Part shown: one piece after another, positions 1-7,122 of the stretch
Numbering within the stretch: position 1 is the first letter of the stretch
Layout: every line of letters starts with the position of its first letter
IMG/VR virus record: IMGVR_UViG_3300042465_007462
Coordinates: 1 to 40,292 of that record
Direction: 5' to 3' (one strand)
Length of the DNA stretch: 40,292 nucleotides
Origin: a virus
Position numbers and translations under genes: made by a program
The notes under the pieces: model-generated
What the model saw: only the letters and a program-made list of their open reading frames with translations
The model's database searches: none
Told to the model about the DNA's origin: nothing

Positions 1-1554
1 ACGTCGTCGAGCTTCCTCTTCAGCAGCCCTACGAGCCTGCTCTTCAGCGGCTCTACGGGCGGCTTCTGCTTCTGCTGCACGTCTGGCGTCTTCTTCGGCC
101 TTACGACGAGCTTCCTCTTCCGCGGCTTTGCGGGCGGCTTCTTGTTCTGCTGCACGACGGGCTTCCTCCTCTGCTGCTCGGCGAGCAGCTTCTTCTTGCG
201 CACGACGATCGGCTTCCTCGTCATACGGGTTAAAACCACCGGGACGGCCTCCCGTCTTGCCCATGCCAGGGCGATCACCAATGCCGGAGTCAATCGGCCG
301 AACGTAAAGATCTTCCCTATCAAGGGCATCTTGCCGCCGATCGCCCGGCGCGAGTTGCGGACGAGCAGCCTGTTGCGCGGTTGCAAGACGGATGGCCTCT
401 TCTTCCTGCGCACGGACCGCGGCAATGCGAGCGGCTTCTTCCTGCTGCGCACGCTCGGCAGCAATACGCGCCGCTTCCTGCTGCGCACGCTCTTGCTGCG
501 CGGCATACGCCGCCGCTGCGGCATTGAGGTTCGTCGGCACCGAAGCAGGCGGCTGAGTGGCCTGTGGCTGCGTAGCCTCGGGCTGTGCGCCTTGCGCACC
601 CGAGAGCTGCTGAAGATCCGCCGCAGCAGATCCAGGCTGCGGACGAACCGGCTCGGACTCCGGCTCGATCTGAGCCTGTTCCGTGAACCGCGGTCCTTGA
701 GCATTGATCAACGCCGCAGCACGCTCGCGCTCCTGCGCACGCATCGCGGCTTCGGCTTGAAGACGCGCCTGTTCCTGGGCCGCGGCCCGCGCAGCGGCTT
801 CTTGTTGCGCACGCGCTTGGGCCTGTTGTTCTGCGGCTTGACGCGCGGCTTCCTGCTGCGCACGTTCCTCCGCAGCTTTTCGCGCGGCCTCTTGTTGTGC
901 ACGCTCTGTGGCGGATTTTCGCAAAGCTTCTTGTCGCGCACGCTCCTCTGCTAAACGGGCGGCCTCTTGCTGTGCGCGTTCTCTTGCTTGCTGTTCTGCT
1001 GCCTGACGGGCAGCCTCCTGTTGTGCACGCGCCTGCGCTTGACGGGCCGCTTCCTGTTGAGCCGCCTCTTGCTGCGCACGGATCTGAGCTTGACGCTCGG
1101 CTTCTCTTTGCGCAGCACTCGGGCCGGTAGAGGCCGTGTTGAACTGCTGCATGTCCGCCGCAGCCGAGCCACGGACCGGGGCGCGCTCTTCAGGTTCCGC
1201 TTGTCGCGTGACAGTGTCCGGGGCCATCGAAGAAGGCTGGAACGTCGAGGCAACAGAAAGCGGAGCAGGGCTCGCGGCAGGCACAACAGGTGTGGTGGGG
1301 GTAACCGGCGTGTTGCCAAAGAGCCCCATGGGCTCGGCTTGCTCTGCACGCGACTTCGCAAACTTCGCCGCCGCCCGGTATTCCCTCAATCCCGTCTTAG
1401 GGTTCTTGGTCCCCGCGCCGCCGAGCTTCTTCAGTAGATCCCGAGCACTGGCGCTGAGAAACGCCAACTCCGTGTCACCGCCACGGCCCGCGGACGCAAC
1501 CTTCTTGATAAACGATGCAATGTCTTTGTCCGCTAACTTCTTGGCTTTGGCCAT
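1..1554 (-). CDS. Gln/Ala/Arg/Glu-rich coiled-coil virion-type protein (3' end outside window)
   Basis: The frame is open for 518 codons from the ATG at 1554 to the window edge, so the C-terminus is missing. Residues 1-70 form a compact basic head. It includes a segment (residues 26-59) that also occurs in the structural protein at 33093-35402 and ends in the motif GGAGTKNPKTGL. Residues 70-145 are Pro/Thr/Ser-rich. The rest is dominated by short repeats of the type RAQQEAARQAAE and EEEARRAAE, with a Pro/Gln break in the middle; these predict long charged alpha-helix or coiled coil. It lies directly downstream of TerL, where portal or scaffold genes are often found. A scaffold, internal or tail-length structural role is possible but not shown. 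Confidence 0.8.
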   Translation of the reverse strand, partial: MAKAKKLADKDIASFIKKVASAGRGGDTELAFLSASARDLLKKLGGAGTKNPKTGLREYRAAAKFAKSRAEQAEPMGLFGNTPVTPTTPVVPAASPAPLSVASTFQPSSMAPDTVTRQAEPEERAPVRGSAAADMQQFNTASTGPSAAQREAERQAQIRAQQEAAQQEAARQAQARAQQEAARQAAEQQARERAQQEAARLAEERARQEALRKSATERAQQEAARKAAEERAQQEAARQAAEQQAQARAQQEAAARAAAQEQARLQAEAAMRAQERERAAALINAQGPRFTEQAQIEPESEPVRPQPGSAAADLQQLSGAQGAQPEATQPQATQPPASVPTNLNAAAAAYAAQQERAQQEAARIAAERAQQEEAARIAAVRAQEEEAIRLATAQQAARPQLAPGDRRQDALDREDLYVRPIDSGIGDRPGMGKTGGRPGGFNPYDEEADRRAQEEAARRAAEEEARRAAEQEAARKAAEEEARRKAEEDARRAAEAEAARRAAEEQARRAAEEEARRR

Positions 1555-1595
1555 GGCTCAAGGTCCCCAGAGGAGTGGCCTTGACATTCTAGGCC

Positions 1596-3059
1596 TCAGT
1601 AGTATTCAGGAGCAAGCGTGCGTCCAGACGGCTCCGGCTTCTCGTCCGTGTTCAACGTCACGAAGTTCCCTTGACGGAACCGCATCAGCGCCTGGGTCGT
1701 CGAGTCCACCATGTCGTCGTTGTCGCCGTTCGGGAACGCCGCGCACTCCTCGACCAGCTCTTCCGCCCAATCGGTGTCCGGGGCCCACACCATCCCCGAC
1801 TCCAAGATCGGCGCGACCGCGTTCGCGCGACTGATCTTGTCCGTTCCTGATCGCCTGCCGCCAGGTGTGTACATCGTGACAGGAATGCCAACACGCCGCA
1901 GCTCCTGCTGGAGCGTGACGCCCGTCGCCTTCGCTTCGATCAATACGTTATCAGGATTCCAGCGTTTGTACTCGTCCTTCGCGATCCGCTTCAATTCAGG
2001 AAAGTCCCACCGCCCGCGTACGACATCGAGCAGCACAATGTTGGGCCCTGAGTCTTGGTCCGGGTAAAACACACCCCAAGTCGTGATCACCGAGTAGTCG
2101 GCCGTCTCCTTTTTGCTGTACGCCGTGTCATAGCTCTGGATGATGTAGTTCACGATCGGCGGGGCCTCATGAGGCCAGATGCGCCACCACTCACGCTTGA
2201 GGATCGCGCCTTCGTCGTTCGTCGGCTGCTGCTGGTACATCGCGTTCCACTTCTGGACCGACAGCGATGCCTTGACAGCTTCTAGTTCCTCAAGCTTCCA
2301 GAACTCCGGCCACAGCGGCTTACCACTCGGCAAGATCGCCGGGAACTCAATTACTTCCCACTTATCCGCCCCGCGACTCGCCTGTGCCTTGAGCAAGCGG
2401 GCCGTTAGATCCTTCGTCCCCCAACGGGTCATGACGAGCACGATCGCACCGCCCGGCTGCAAACGGGTACGCGGACCGCCCTGATACCAGTCCCACGCGT
2501 TATCAAGCGCCAACTCCGACAGCGCATCCTGTTCCGAATGCGGGTCGTCAATGATCAAGATATCCGCACCGCGGCCGGTCACGGCACCGCCCACACCGAC
2601 GGCAAAGTAACTGCCGCCCGCGTTCGTGTCCCAACGGCCGGCTGCCTTGCTGTCCTGCTTCAGCACGACGTCCGGGAACAGTTCCTTGTAGCGATCAGAA
2701 TCCATCAGATCGCGGACTTTGCGGCCGAATTTGACGGCTAGTTCTGCCGTGTGTGTCGCTTCAAGGGCTTGGAGATTCGGGTTGCGGCCCATGAGATACG
2801 CCGGCAACAGATACGACGCGAACTCCGACTTCGTATGCCGGGGCGGCATGTTTACGATCAGCCGCTTCAGCGTCCCATTGGCAATGCGATCGAATGCACT
2901 CGCCATGCGGCGGTGGTGCTCACCGATGATCGCGGCCGGCCACACGTACCGCACGAAATCGATGAAGTTCTTGCGCGCCTTGTCCTGCGTCTCGAGCAGC
3001 ATCAGCCGGTATTCCAGCCGCAGACGCTCCTCCTCGATCTCCTTCGGAACGGCGCTCAT
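1596..3059 (-). CDS. terL: Terminase large subunit (TerL)
   Basis: This is the motor and nuclease that packages DNA into the procapsid. With the ATG at 3059 it has 487 residues, normal for TerL. The ATPase domain shows a Walker A-like loop MPPRHTKSE (71-79) and Walker B ILIIDDP (167-173). The RNase H-like nuclease has an acidic triad at D311 (QSYDTAY), E375 (LIEAKATG) and D449/D452 (DNDDMVD). A GTG at 3098 would add 13 residues but has no ribosome-binding site; GAAAAG lies upstream of 3059. The preceding ~850 bases hold no convincing gene, so it probably has its own transcription signal there. The matching small subunit is about 6.4 kb away. Confidence 0.95.
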   Translation of the reverse strand: MSAVPKEIEEERLRLEYRLMLLETQDKARKNFIDFVRYVWPAAIIGEHHRRMASAFDRIANGTLKRLIVNMPPRHTKSEFASYLLPAYLMGRNPNLQALEATHTAELAVKFGRKVRDLMDSDRYKELFPDVVLKQDSKAAGRWDTNAGGSYFAVGVGGAVTGRGADILIIDDPHSEQDALSELALDNAWDWYQGGPRTRLQPGGAIVLVMTRWGTKDLTARLLKAQASRGADKWEVIEFPAILPSGKPLWPEFWKLEELEAVKASLSVQKWNAMYQQQPTNDEGAILKREWWRIWPHEAPPIVNYIIQSYDTAYSKKETADYSVITTWGVFYPDQDSGPNIVLLDVVRGRWDFPELKRIAKDEYKRWNPDNVLIEAKATGVTLQQELRRVGIPVTMYTPGGRRSGTDKISRANAVAPILESGMVWAPDTDWAEELVEECAAFPNGDNDDMVDSTTQALMRFRQGNFVTLNTDEKPEPSGRTLAPEYY

Positions 3060-3083
3060 GGGGTCCAATTGCTTTTCATATGC

Positions 3084-3096
3084 GCAAAATTTTTGC
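3084..3096. promoter_or_regulatory. 13-bp palindrome upstream of terL
   Basis: GCAAAATTTTTGC is a 6+1+6 palindrome 24 bases before the terL ATG at 3059. A second dyad, GTTGACAAGTTGATCAAC (3101-3118), lies just beyond it. This is a candidate operator or promoter-proximal site for late transcription. Nothing in the sequence identifies the binding protein. Confidence 0.3.
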
Positions 3097-3298
3097 ACGA
3101 GTTGACAAGTTGATCAACCCGGGCCTGTTTTTCTACCGGGGTACCCCCCGTTCTCTTTGGCTGCACATTGGCTGTCTGAAATTTGGCATACGCCCGCGAA
3201 GCCAGCAAAGCGGCCTGTTTTTTGGCCCGAGTTTCGCGCGATTTCGCCTAGAGCGTAGCGCCGTGCACCGCGGCCCATTATCCCGGGAAAATGCGCAG

Positions 3299-3334
3299 AT
3301 AATCGCGGACATAATCGCCGTGATAATCGAAAAA
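3299..3334. repeat. Three tandem 12-bp repeats (ATAATCG)
   Basis: ATAATCGCGGAC, ATAATCGCCGTG and ATAATCGAAAAA follow each other at 3299, 3311 and 3323 with an exact 12-base period. They lie in non-coding DNA directly beside the four ATGACATACA repeats. The exact phasing, a little over one helical turn, resembles iterons or an array of activator sites. Whether they serve replication or terL transcription is unknown. Confidence 0.6.
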
Positions 3335-3423
3335 TGACATACATTTTTCGCCGGAATGACATACATGGAAACGAACAAAGGGCCCCGGCCGGGATGACAT
3401 ACACGGCCACGGAATGACATACA
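3334..3423. repeat. Four direct repeats of ATGACATACA
   Basis: Exact copies start at 3334, 3356, 3394 and 3414. The last three share a longer consensus close to GGRATGACATACAYGG. Centre spacings are 22, 38 and 20 bases, and all copies have the same orientation. They sit between the DUF932 cassette and terL. The likely role is as binding sites for a DNA-binding protein. Confidence 0.65.
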
Positions 3424-3857
3424 CGGCGCCCGGATCCCGGCCCGGCGCCGGGCACCTCGGGCCCCGGTCCGCGGCCCGCGGACCTCGAGCAGGGCTCCCG
3501 GATCCCGGCCCGCGGATCACGTACACCGGCCGGCGTCGACGACAACAGCTCACCGATCGCCGGTTGATCCCGGCCGGCGCACCTCGAGCTCGAGCACCAG
3601 GGCGAACGGCACGCGGACCACGTACCAGGGCGAAAGGGCCCCGGCGATCGATACCGCGGGCAGAGAATCACGGACCACGGGCCGGCGCCCGCCGGCCAGA
3701 CTCACGCCGGGGCGGCCCTCGAGCTCGAGCATGGGAGCCGGGCGAGCTCGAGCGTAGCGGGCCCGAGCTGGAAGGGCGGCCGGGCGATCGATACCACAGG
3801 GCCGGCGAGAGCTGGCCGGGCGGCCCCGGAAAGGGCGAGAGAGCGCCCCGAGCTGGC
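3424..3857. other. GC-rich, palindrome-rich non-coding stretch
   Basis: No frame here looks like a gene: all are low-complexity Arg/Pro/Gly translations. The DNA is packed with self-complementary hexamers such as CTCGAG, GAGCTC, CCGGCC, GGGCCC and CGATCG. It has a partial internal duplication in which GCGATCGATACC occurs near 3645 and again near 3784, each preceded by a CTCGAGCTCGAG block. It follows a strong minus-strand terminator and precedes the repeat arrays and terL. It may be a control region or decayed coding DNA. Confidence 0.5.
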
Positions 3858-3882
3858 AAAAAAAGGGCCCCGTGAGGGGCCC
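3858..3882 (-). terminator. Rho-independent terminator
   Basis: Read on the minus strand, GGGCCCC-TCAC-GGGGCCC forms a perfect 7-bp GC stem with a 4-base loop, followed at once by seven T. It lies 32 bases after the stop of the 57-residue gene (3915-4088) and so should end the DUF932 transcript. Confidence 0.85.
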
Positions 3883-3914
3883 TCGAGGGCGGCCGGCGGG
3901 AGCCGGGCCGCGGA

Positions 3915-4088
3915 CTAGTTCGCGGGCATCCGGTAGAGCTGGCCAGCTAGTACCAGCTCGAGAAGCTCGCCGTCGGGATCGGCCAGCATCCGCGCGAGTA
4001 TGGGATCCGGGAGCTCGGCGAGGAATCGATCGAGGGCGGCCGGGGCGGGCTCAAGCTCGAGCTCGAGCTGGATCGGGGCCGGGCTCAC
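3915..4088 (-). CDS. Small acidic hypothetical protein (57 aa, GTG start)
   Basis: The GTG start overlaps the TGA of the DUF932 gene as GTGA, the same coupling used throughout this genome. The product begins VSPAPIQLELELEP and continues with a Leu/Asp/Glu/Pro-rich helical stretch ending in GQLYRMPAN. A strong terminator follows its stop, as expected for the last gene of an operon. Codon use matches the DUF932 gene, with frequent GCC, GAG and CTC. It matches no family I recognise. A partner or modulator of the DUF932 protein is only an inference from coupling. Confidence 0.6.
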   Translation of the reverse strand: MSPAPIQLELELEPAPAALDRFLAELPDPILARMLADPDGELLELVLAGQLYRMPAN

Positions 4089-5179
4089 GCGGCCACCTCA
4101 TCGAGAAGGTCGCCGGCGAGCTCTTCGAATTCCACCCGCTCGGCGGTCCATGGAATCGAACGCGCGTACGCCGTCGCACCCGTCACGGCATCCCATACCG
4201 TCGCGATCGGCCGGCCCTCTTCGGCCACGTGTACCGCCTTGACGCGCTCGGCGACACGGGGCCCGAACCGCGACGATAGGAACGCGTCGACCTTGTCGAG
4301 CTTCGAAGCTTGCGCCGATCGGAGCACGTTGGACACGCTCGAGGCGCTCGCGCGCGAGTACTCGAGAAGCGCCGGGGCCGCTTCCTCGAGGAATCGATCG
4401 GGCGCGCTCGCCGTGTGGCGAATCGATATCTCCTCGAGCTCATGGGCGCCCCACACGATCCGGTTCGCGCACACGTAGTCAAAAAGAAAGGTTTTTATTT
4501 TTAGGGCGCTGGCGCCGGTTTCCGAATTGGTGACGAAAAACCCACGGGCGAGCTGGCCGGTCTGGCCGTCCCGGCGGCCCGGGAGCTCGATCCGATTTAC
4601 CTCATCGGCGAGAAAAACGAACATATCGCGATCGCCGGCGTATAGCGTGGTGTTCGCCGTCGTCACCTCGGCGAGCCCGCGGCCGAATTCGCCCGGCACC
4701 CGAAAGTCTCCCGTGACGCCGTCGCCGAAGCGCTCCTCGAGGGCGCGCACTACATCCACATTCCAAATGCGCCCATACCGCGGGCCGGTGGCGGCCCGGA
4801 GCTCGAGCCCCTCGGCGCCACGCGTAAGCAGGACGCCGGTATCGGTGGCGTCGCGCTCGACCTTCAACCCGTAGTTCAGACAATCCGCGGCCAACGGGGC
4901 CGGCAAGCTCCGAAGGTACGCGGCCGGGGCGCCCGAGAGCGTCGCGAGCTGGCCGAATGCCCAATTGGTCGGGGCGGCCGTATGGCCGCTCGGGCCCTCG
5001 ATCAGGATCCCGGCGTTGTCATCCGTGGGAATGACGCCGAGCTGGCGCGAACTAAAAACGGCCGCGCGGGAATTCGCGCGGAGCTGCTCGAGCTTCGCGC
5101 GCATGGCGGGCAAGCTGGTGAAGCGCTCCTCGGGCGGGCGGGTGGACCATTGCCGGGAAGCTTGCATGAGTGTGGACAT
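4085..5179 (-). CDS. DUF932 family phage/plasmid protein
   Basis: The 364-residue product matches the DUF932 pattern found in phages and plasmids: an N-terminal region with SSRQLGVIPTDDNAG, a central block with NTTLYAGDRDMFVFLADE, and the signature LFDYVCANRIVWGAH followed by a helical C-terminal part. The biochemical role of the family is not established; members often sit in mobile-element accessory regions. The ATG at 5179 has the phage's conserved 10-mer ribosome-binding element (5187-5196), a 5' hairpin and a possible promoter upstream. It heads a two-gene operon with 3915-4088. Confidence 0.85.
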   Translation of the reverse strand: MSTLMQASRQWSTRPPEERFTSLPAMRAKLEQLRANSRAAVFSSRQLGVIPTDDNAGILIEGPSGHTAAPTNWAFGQLATLSGAPAAYLRSLPAPLAADCLNYGLKVERDATDTGVLLTRGAEGLELRAATGPRYGRIWNVDVVRALEERFGDGVTGDFRVPGEFGRGLAEVTTANTTLYAGDRDMFVFLADEVNRIELPGRRDGQTGQLARGFFVTNSETGASALKIKTFLFDYVCANRIVWGAHELEEISIRHTASAPDRFLEEAAPALLEYSRASASSVSNVLRSAQASKLDKVDAFLSSRFGPRVAERVKAVHVAEEGRPIATVWDAVTGATAYARSIPWTAERVEFEELAGDLLDEVAA

Positions 5180-5186
5180 TGTCGAT

Positions 5187-5196
5187 TCTCCTTTCT
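5187..5196 (-). promoter_or_regulatory. Start-associated element AGAAAGGAGA (DUF932 gene)
   Basis: One of nine identical 10-mers, 7 bases before the ATG at 5179. A hairpin CGGGGC-AATTTC-GCCCCG (5207-5224) lies just upstream, and AGAAAGC is repeated between the two. Confidence 0.8.
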
Positions 5197-5230
5197 GCTT
5201 TCTGCTCGGGGCGAAATTGCCCCGGCCCCG

Positions 5231-5260
5231 ATACTAGCCTAAAAAATAAAAAGTAAACAA
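5231..5260 (-). promoter_or_regulatory. Possible sigma70-type promoter for the DUF932 operon
   Basis: On the minus strand, TTGTTT (5255-5260) and TAGTAT (5231-5236) are separated by 18 bases. The spacer contains TACTTTTTATTT, which also occurs upstream of the 6469 gene near 6530. The same T-rich tract may act as the tail of the preceding terminator hairpin, so the two signals overlap. Confidence 0.4.
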
Positions 5261-5282
5261 GGGCCCCTCACTCGGGGCGCCC
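5241..5282 (-). terminator. Terminator-like hairpin at the end of the 5960-5268 gene
   Basis: On the minus strand, GGGCGCCCC-GAGTGA-GGGGCCC folds with one bulged C and is followed by TTGTTTACTTTTTATTTTTT. The stop codon of the 5268-5960 gene lies inside the loop region. The T tract is interrupted, so termination may be partial. Confidence 0.55.
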
Positions 5283-5960
5283 GAGATCGCCGACCACGTG
5301 ATGACGCAGGAATGAGCCCGGCGGGAGCTCACGGGCGAACCGCTCGAGGGCGGCCACGTCGTCACGGGCCCCGCTCGAGCTGGTCCGATTCCATTGCAGC
5401 GCCACCGGGCCGCCGGCGCCATAGCACCCGCCCGCCTTATCGGTCCCGACTCGAGAAGCTTGCGCCCCGTGAGCTTCGAACACGACGACGAGCCGGCGAT
5501 CGGCACCTCGAGCGCACAAGGGCCGGCCATTGCCACACGTGGCGCAGTTGATCCGATCCGACACCTCAGCCGGGCAACGTACGAGCCGAACATCGCCGAC
5601 ACGAGCGGGCCACGTGGCGCCCTTCGCAACCGTGAGCACGGCCGCGCGCCCTTTCGCCGTGGCATCGATCGCGCCCTCGAGAGTGTCGGCGCTATGGTTT
5701 ATCACGGTTTCACCGGGAGCCGGCGCCGGGAGCTGCTCGGCGGGAAAATGCGAGTAGGTCCATGCGGTACCGTTACGCGGTACCGCTCGGCGTACCGCTT
5801 CGAGATACTCGGCGTCGATCGATTGCGCGCCCTTGTCGGGCCGCGGATTTAACGGGCACGTGGCCGGGCAAGTGTTGAAAACATTCGAAGCGCCCGCGCG
5901 ATATGTCACGGCGATCGGCCCGGTTTTTCGGTTTGCAGATTGGCGTACGGTTTTCAGCAT
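5268..5960 (-). CDS. Conserved phage hypothetical protein with Cys clusters
   Basis: The start chosen is the ATG at 5960 (MLKTVRQSANRKTG), because it overlaps the stop of the upstream gene as ATGCTGA; upstream extensions are Arg-rich and out of character. The 230-residue product has an NTCPATCPLNP motif near residue 30 and a CATCGNGRPLC cluster in its second half, suggesting metal or nucleotide-related binding. The N-terminal sequence is familiar from uncharacterised phage proteins, but I know no assigned function. It is co-transcribed with the gene at 5954-6469. Confidence 0.75.
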   Translation of the reverse strand: MLKTVRQSANRKTGPIAVTYRAGASNVFNTCPATCPLNPRPDKGAQSIDAEYLEAVRRAVPRNGTAWTYSHFPAEQLPAPAPGETVINHSADTLEGAIDATAKGRAAVLTVAKGATWPARVGDVRLVRCPAEVSDRINCATCGNGRPLCARGADRRLVVVFEAHGAQASRVGTDKAGGCYGAGGPVALQWNRTSSSGARDDVAALERFARELPPGSFLRHHVVGDLGRPE

Positions 5961-6469
5961 GACACGAACTCCGCGCGCGCGAGCTGGCCGGCCTTCATTC
6001 TGAATTGTTGGCCGTCCGAACGTGTGACGGTCCAGCCCCGGCGAGCGCCGGCGCGCTGCTCGAGCGTATAGGTCCAGTCGCAAAGCTTGACGACGAGCCC
6101 GGGCGCCGGTTTCGGTCGCGCCTTTTTCGTCGCGTGATACGCGCGGACACGCTCGCGCCATTGTGCGGCCCATCCCTCGAGCTTCACGTGTGGCGCGTCG
6201 AGGTACGAGATCGGGCAATCGACGGCGCACGGGCCGACGGTTTCGTCGAGGTCTTTATACCCCCAACCCATCCGACGACGGGCGGACGATAAAAGGTCGA
6301 GCCCGATCCAGTGCATCCCGCTCTCGCGGTGGCGGACTAAATACCAATGATGCGAGCCGACGACGCAAGCGCGGGCGAGCTCGAAATTCTCGCCGAAGCG
6401 CTCCGGGCGGCGCAGATGTGCGACAAGCTCGGCACGTGTAGTGCACTCGGGTAAAAACATCCAACCCAT
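5954..6469 (-). CDS. Conserved phage/plasmid hypothetical protein (DUF6927-like)
   Basis: The 171-residue product has the layout of a phage/plasmid family I associate with DUF6927: GWMF at the start, a HHWYLVRHRESGMHWIGLDL strand pair, then WGYKDLDETVGP and CPISYLDAP. The C-terminal third (LCDWTYTLEQRAGARRGW) resembles a small beta domain. Family assignment is from memory. The ATG at 6469 carries the conserved 10-mer, so it heads the two-gene operon with 5268-5960. No catalytic motif is evident. Confidence 0.75.
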   Translation of the reverse strand: MGWMFLPECTTRAELVAHLRRPERFGENFELARACVVGSHHWYLVRHRESGMHWIGLDLLSSARRRMGWGYKDLDETVGPCAVDCPISYLDAPHVKLEGWAAQWRERVRAYHATKKARPKPAPGLVVKLCDWTYTLEQRAGARRGWTVTRSDGQQFRMKAGQLARAEFVSC

Positions 6470-6477
6470 GATGACTT

Positions 6478-6487
6478 TCTCCTTTCT
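6478..6487 (-). promoter_or_regulatory. Start-associated element AGAAAGGAGA (6469 gene)
   Basis: Identical 10-mer 8 bases before the ATG at 6469. A perfect 7-bp hairpin, CGGGCCC with a 5-base loop and GGGCCCG (6492-6510), lies 4 bases upstream of it. A T-rich TACTTTTTATTT tract is found near 6530. Confidence 0.8.
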
Positions 6488-6558
6488 AGGGCGGGCCCGA
6501 TATGGGCCCGACGTCGCAATACTCCCACGAAATAAAAAGTACGCGCAAGCCCCCCGTG

Positions 6559-6915
6559 CTATCGATCGGGGCGCCCGATCGGCCCGCGCACCTCGAGCGT
6601 GACCGGATCGAGCTCGAAAACATCGCCGGCCGTGTCGACGCCGACGAACAGCACGAGCTCCTCACTCTCGAGACTCTCTCGCCGGGATTCCATCAACTCG
6701 GGGAGCTCTTCGGGGTCGACGTCTGCATCCATCGAGTACGCCTCGAGACAAGCGTCGATATATTGCGCGCGCTCGCCCTCGGCGTCTTCTTTGGTTTCAA
6801 AGATCAACGGCTCCATGTCTTCGGACGTGGTGCCCTCGAGGGAAACGTACAGGCCGGCCATTGTCTCGGTGATCGATGCCCAGCCGGTTTTCACGATCTG
6901 CGGGGCGGCGCTCAT
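6559..6915 (-). CDS. Acidic hypothetical protein (118 aa)
   Basis: The ATG at 6915 overlaps the stop of the upstream gene as ATGA, indicating coupled translation. The product is strongly acidic, with a central helical stretch rich in Glu and Asp (DADVDPEELPELMESRRESLE) followed by a strand-rich tail (LVLFVGVDTAGDVFELDP). I recognise no family. Small acidic phage proteins can be DNA mimics or inhibitors, but nothing specific supports that here. Confidence 0.7.
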   Translation of the reverse strand: MSAAPQIVKTGWASITETMAGLYVSLEGTTSEDMEPLIFETKEDAEGERAQYIDACLEAYSMDADVDPEELPELMESRRESLESEELVLFVGVDTAGDVFELDPVTLEVRGPIGRPDR

Positions 6916-7100
6916 TCTTCATTCTCAGCTTTCAGCGCCTCGAGCTCGGCGATCTCCGCATCGAGCTCTTCGTCGGTCATGTTATTAAAACCGACAAAGC
7001 CGGTGAGCAAGTAGTGCATGAGCAGCATATCTTCGGCACCCTCGAGGATCCGAGTCATCGATTCATCAACCAGAAAATCAACTTTTTCGTCGCGAGTCAT
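6912..7100 (-). CDS. Small acidic hypothetical protein (62 aa)
   Basis: The ATG at 7100 is preferred over the one at 7130 because a clean GGAGG lies 6 bases before it. The product starts MTRDEKVDFLVDE and ends in a Glu/Leu-rich helix (LDAEIAELEALKAENEE) typical of a short coiled coil. It overlaps the downstream acidic gene by four bases and follows the PP-loop gene closely. No family is recognised. Confidence 0.65.
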   Translation of the reverse strand: MTRDEKVDFLVDESMTRILEGAEDMLLMHYLLTGFVGFNNMTDEELDAEIAELEALKAENEE

Positions 7101-7122
7101 AAAGCCTCCAATTGTGAGTGAT

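Noticed and set aside
142-1437. Plus-strand Arg/Leu-rich frames over the first gene
   Set aside because: They are antisense shadows of the repetitive minus-strand protein at 1-1554.
3114-3671. Minus-strand 185-codon frame upstream of terL and several overlapping frames
   Set aside because: Low-complexity Arg/Pro/Gly translation, no ribosome-binding site, repeated MYVIP and MSF words come from the DNA repeats. Best explained as non-coding.
4000-7100. Abundance of CTCGAG and GAGCTC sites as evidence for restriction protection
   Set aside because: The hexamers largely follow Leu-Glu and Glu-Leu codon pairs used throughout the window; no count was made and no modification gene is certain.
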